From assembly GCA_910585865.1 (NCBI GenBank), contig CAJUGO010000024.1:1-17201 (forward strand): a stretch of 17,201 nucleotides of DNA, read 5' to 3'. The position numbers and the translations under genes were made by a program. Under the pieces are notes generated by a model. That model made no database searches, had not been told where the DNA came from, and saw only the letters and a program-made list of their open reading frames with translations. The DNA is from an uncultured Ruminococcus sp. (GTDB taxonomy: Bacteria > Bacillota > Clostridia > Oscillospirales > Acutalibacteraceae). Shown one piece after another: positions 15,212 to 17,201 of this stretch; positions within the stretch are counted from its first letter, which is position 1; each line of letters starts with the position of its first letter.

Positions 15212-15594
15212 TTAGTTCAATCCCATTCTGTCGATGCCTAGATAATTGCATATGCAACCGGCAGCTTCCTGCCAACCGTAACATACTACTACGGCATATC
15301 CGTAATGATTTAATCTACTAAGCCATAGGTTTTGGTTTTCAGTTGGTTTGTTTTTCCGTATTTGAGTTCTATGTATAATCCATGATATTTTCCTTTGGCA
15401 ACCGGTAAGCAAAGGTCAGGTACTCCGGCACGAACCCCTTGCCGCTTTAATGCCGCTGCCTCACGTTCATTTCTTTTCCCACCGTTCGGAATATGATACA
15501 GCATATTAACTTCCGGAATGAAATCACGAACCCACTCAATCCACTTAAAAAGTTTCGCTTGTTCATCTGCTTCATATTGAATATGTCTACTCAT
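15212..15594 (-). pseudogene. VRR-NUC nuclease gene with a one-base frameshift
   Basis: The start is the ATG at 15594, with GAGGG 5 bases upstream and an 8-base overlap with the previous gene. The first frame gives MSRHIQYEADEQAKLFKWIE and the nuclease core: GGKRNEREAAALKRQGVRAG, VPDLCLPVAKG (acidic metal ligand) and YIELKYGK (ExK). It then reads TNQLKTKTYGLVD and stops at 15310. The expected family ending continues in the -1 frame: NKPTENQNLWLSRLNHYGYA, VVVCYGWQEA and CNYLG, to a stop at 15212. Restoring one A in the five-A run at 15351-15355 (minus strand) joins the two into a normal protein of 127 aa. VRR-NUC proteins are PD-(D/E)xK nucleases common in phage replication modules. Broken gene, sequencing error and ribosomal slip all remain open. 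Confidence 0.85.
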
Positions 15595-16147
15595 TGTTTC
15601 CCTCATTTTTTTGCTGTAATAATACAGCTTTAGCTTGGATATATATTTCGCCCAGATTGCAAACAAATTTTTCGCTTATTATGTCAGCAGGAAAAATAAT
15701 CCCATATAACATAAACCCTTGTTTTACTGCAAAATATATTGAGTTATCAGTTTCGTTAATACGTAAATATAATTCAATATTTTCCATATCATCAAACGGT
15801 GCCAAATACTGCTTGTCTATAAATTGCAGACCTATTTCTGTTTTTATGGGTAAATATTTCCCGACAGACATATCTGAATATCTTTCGCATAGTGTTTCTC
15901 CTGCATAAGTATCTTTTGTACTTATATTAGATGGAAATTCCGACATAGTACGAAATGTGATTTTTTCTCTCGCTCTTTCCGATATATCAAATGTATTACA
16001 AATGCTGTCAAAATTAAAATACGGCAAATCGCACAGTGGATACACGGCGCATCCGTTTGTTATGTACTGCAAATCTTCGTCTTTAGAATCGATTAGACAC
16101 ATGGATTTACTTTTTTTACATATATCTATAATTTTTTTAACTTTCAT
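15587..16147 (-). CDS. Conserved-looking phage hypothetical protein
   Basis: A 186-aa protein of unknown function. The ATG at 16147 has GGGGAGG 7 bases upstream; the frame is open to 16183, but the chosen start fits the ribosome site. The opening KVKKIIDICKKSKSMCLIDS, the YITNGCAVYPLCDLPYFNFD segment with a FDISE stretch soon after, and FAVKQGFMLYGIIFPADII near the end look to me like a protein common beside VRR-NUC genes in Clostridia prophages, also without known role; this is from memory. No membrane segment or catalytic motif is seen. It overlaps the VRR-NUC gene by 8 bases, so the two are co-translated. Confidence 0.75.
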   Translation of the reverse strand: MKVKKIIDICKKSKSMCLIDSKDEDLQYITNGCAVYPLCDLPYFNFDSICNTFDISERAREKITFRTMSEFPSNISTKDTYAGETLCERYSDMSVGKYLPIKTEIGLQFIDKQYLAPFDDMENIELYLRINETDNSIYFAVKQGFMLYGIIFPADIISEKFVCNLGEIYIQAKAVLLQQKNEGNNE

Positions 16148-16149
16148 TT

Positions 16150-16287
16150 TTATTCCTCCCCATCCTCGCCGCACCGAGGGCAATTATTACAGTCTTGTTT
16201 GATAAGTATGTAATCAGCCGTGCGGAGCTGACTGTGGGGTATATGGTTTTCTGCCACCTGTCTGAATTTGGAATTGAAATCAGACAA
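16150..16287 (-). CDS. Possible very small protein with a CxxCxxC-like end
   Basis: A 45-codon frame from a TTG at 16287 (or 35 codons from a GTG at 16257) to a TAA at 16150. The TTG overlaps the stop of the previous small gene (TTGTCTGA), as in coupled translation, and its own stop lies inside the ribosome site of the next gene. The product ends CNNCPRCGEDGEE, which could bind a metal. There is no clear ribosome site, so it may not be translated. Confidence 0.35.
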   Translation of the reverse strand: MSDFNSKFRQVAENHIPHSQLRTADYILIKQDCNNCPRCGEDGEE

Positions 16288-16453
16288 CGGTTAAGCGTAT
16301 ACGGTTATAAGTTGAATTGAGATTTTCTTTTTCTGAATCGCCCTCATCTTCCCAATCTAAGGCTTGTCCGCATTTTTCATATGTAAGAGCAGGAATATCA
16401 TCTACCACAAGGGCAACAGAATCATTGAATTTAACTATATCAAGAATTTTCAT
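16280..16453 (-). CDS. Small hypothetical phage protein, 57 aa
   Basis: The ATG at 16453 has AGGAG 10 bases upstream (GCGAGGAGTGTG). The product begins MKILDIVKFNDSVALVVDD, has a short beta-like start and an acidic middle (WEDEGDSEKEN), and ends in a basic strand (RIRLTVV). Function unknown. It is the first minus-strand gene after the plus-strand DUF4760 gene, so the promoter of this part of the operon may lie in 16460-16560. A TTGGAG...TATTAT pair (19-base spacing) is present there but is not convincing. Confidence 0.6.
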   Translation of the reverse strand: MKILDIVKFNDSVALVVDDIPALTYEKCGQALDWEDEGDSEKENLNSTYNRIRLTVV

Positions 16454-16545
16454 AATTTACACACTCCTCGCATAATAAACAACCTATTAAAATTAACTCC
16501 AAAGAGGCTTTCTTCACTAATTAGGATTTATTTTTTAAATAATAC

Positions 16546-16574
16546 TTGTAATTTTTATTTTTTCATAGTAGAAT
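16546..16574 (+). promoter_or_regulatory. Promoter of the DUF4760-like gene
   Basis: TTGTAA (16546-16551) and TAGAAT (16569-16574) are separated by 17 bases. They match the vegetative sigma consensus at 4 of 6 and 5 of 6 positions. Transcription would start near 16581, about 33 bases before the ATG at 16615. Confidence 0.6.
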
Positions 16575-16588
16575 TTTTCATAGTAGAA
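16559..16588 (+). repeat. Perfect 15-bp tandem duplication over the -10 region
   Basis: TTTTTCATAGTAGAA is repeated head to tail with no gap (16559-16573, 16574-16588). Each copy, with the next T, gives a TAGAAT hexamer. Confidence 0.9.
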
Positions 16589-16614
16589 TAGAGAAAAAGT
16601 TGGTGAATTTATTA

Positions 16615-17052
16615 ATGATTGGAACTATTACAGGCGTGATTGGAACTATTACAGGAATATTAGGAATAGTATTTAGTCTATTAAGAGCAAGACGTGATAA
16701 ATATGATGCAGTTAGTGAGTTCCTGACTCAAATCGAGGATGAAAAATTTATATCAGTAAAAAATTATGTATATAATCATGAACGAAATGAATGGGATGTT
16801 AAAGATGAACAAGCTGCAATTATTGTGAATTTTTTTCATCATTGGGGAATGTTGGCAAAGAGAAAATATTTGCCTATGTGGGTGTTTAAAAATGCTACTG
16901 GCATAGGTGCGTGTAGACTGTATGAGTCAGTAAAACCATATATAGAGGCACGACGCAAATTTAATAACGATAATTCATATGGTGAATATTTTGAATGGTT
17001 GTATTTGAAACTTAAATGTAAAACACTATCTCAACATATGCGAAAAAAATAA
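16615..17052 (+). CDS. DUF4760-like membrane-anchored protein (plus-strand cargo gene)
   Basis: A 145-aa protein, the only plus-strand gene in the window. The first 20 residues or so (MIGTITGVIGTITGILGIVF) are one membrane segment, followed by a basic stop LLRARRDK, so the bulk should face the cytoplasm. The soluble part (VKNYVYNHERNEWDVKDEQA, then IVNFFHHWGMLAKRKYLPMW, VFKNATGIGACRLYESVKPYI and EARRKF) matches the DUF4760 pattern, whose function is unknown. I chose the ATG at 16615 because GGTGA lies 8 bases upstream; TTG 16600 and GTG 16603 are in frame but overlap that site. It has its own promoter and opposite strand, which fits a gene expressed from the prophage, such as an exclusion or fitness factor; that role is inference. 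Confidence 0.7.
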   Translation: MIGTITGVIGTITGILGIVFSLLRARRDKYDAVSEFLTQIEDEKFISVKNYVYNHERNEWDVKDEQAAIIVNFFHHWGMLAKRKYLPMWVFKNATGIGACRLYESVKPYIEARRKFNNDNSYGEYFEWLYLKLKCKTLSQHMRKK

Positions 17053-17070
17053 ACATAAAATTCATTACTC

Positions 17071-17142
17071 TCAAGTATTAACCAAATTTCTGTTAATACT
17101 TGTTACTCCACAAAACGGACACGTCTTTAATTCTTTGCTCAT
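17071..17142 (-). pseudogene. Truncated CPFCG zinc-ribbon gene (Lar-like start)
   Basis: The ATG at 17142 has GAGGT 6 bases upstream and begins MSKELKTCPFCGVTS, the standard opening of phage Lar-like and other small zinc-ribbon proteins. The frame stops after 23 codons, without the second Cys pair such proteins need. The stop falls in the inverted repeat next to the DUF4760-like gene, which suggests that the gene lost its 3' part when that cargo arrived. It could also be a true short peptide. Confidence 0.5.
17072..17102. repeat. Eleven-bp inverted repeat after the DUF4760-like gene
   Basis: CAAGTATTAAC and GTTAATACTTG form a perfect stem with a 9-base loop, 20 bases after the stop. T tracts are short on both sides, so at best it is a weak terminator serving both directions. 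It overlaps the 3' end of the truncated zinc-ribbon ORF. Confidence 0.6.
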
Positions 17143-17201
17143 TTTGATACCTCACTAAACAATTGATAACTGGATATTATTTTTAAGCATGATTTCTTTT
17201 G
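17143..17201 (-). other. Right edge: possible 3' end of another minus-strand gene
   Basis: Two minus-strand frames are open to the edge: one ends SYQLFSEVSK with its TGA inside the next ATGA, the other ends KNNIQLSIV at a TAG before the GAGGT site. Either may be the end of a preceding operon gene; 59 bases are too few to decide. Confidence 0.25.

Noticed and set aside
15212..15412. A separate 66-codon gene in the second VRR-NUC frame
   Set aside because: Its first residues are out-of-frame nuclease sequence and only its latter part matches the VRR-NUC ending; it is the other half of the frameshifted gene.
1..17201. tRNA genes, CRISPR arrays or insertion sequences
   Set aside because: No cloverleaf-like segment, no regularly spaced repeat-spacer units and no transposase frame or terminal repeats were seen on reading.

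Overview
The window is most of the structural half of a tailed-phage genome, read as a prophage. It has low GC, strong AGGAGG-type ribosome binding sites and TTG/GTG starts, and it has VRR-NUC, P27-like TerS and HK97-type head genes. Together these point to a low-GC Gram-positive host, most likely a gut-type Clostridia/Eubacteriales species; the host call is inference. The layout is that of a siphovirus with an HK97-like capsid and a long, probably non-contractile tail. Almost everything is on the minus strand, so transcription runs from the right end of the window to the left.

Right end (about 14.08-17.2 kb), the early/replication side. A truncated CPFCG zinc-ribbon ORF (17071-17142) sits next to a lone plus-strand DUF4760-like membrane-anchored gene with its own promoter, which looks like a cargo gene (moron). 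Then, on the minus strand, come two very small ORFs, a 186-aa conserved-looking hypothetical protein, a VRR-NUC nuclease gene with a one-base frameshift, about 360 bp without a gene but rich in hairpins and G tracts, and a 256-aa HUH-type (HxH, YxxK) replication initiator.

Control region (about 13.5-14.07 kb). A 127-aa protein with a possible helix-turn-helix is followed by a 187-bp gap with a dyad and two copies of an 11-bp repeat spaced by 20 bp. This is the best place for a late promoter and its activator.

Packaging and head (7.26-13.5 kb): HNH nuclease, TerS, TerL, portal, ClpP-like prohead protease, HK97-fold major capsid protein, and two head-tail connector proteins. Neck and tail (1-7.28 kb): gp10-like tail completion protein, tail terminator, tail tube, the G and GT chaperones linked by a -1 frameshift on a T7 slippery run, tape measure (762 aa), Dit, Tal and the start of a BppU-like baseplate protein that runs off the left edge. 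Genes overlap or are separated by a few bases, so this is one late operon. Lysis, integrase and repressor genes are not in the window, and I see no tRNA, rRNA or CRISPR.

The observations most worth a second look are the G-quadruplex/hairpin leader of the rep gene, a strong stem-loop carrying a CRESS-like nonanucleotide inside the tail-chaperone frameshift region, an exact 11-residue proline repeat in the tape measure, the broken VRR-NUC gene, and the DUF4760 cargo locus with a duplicated -10 element.
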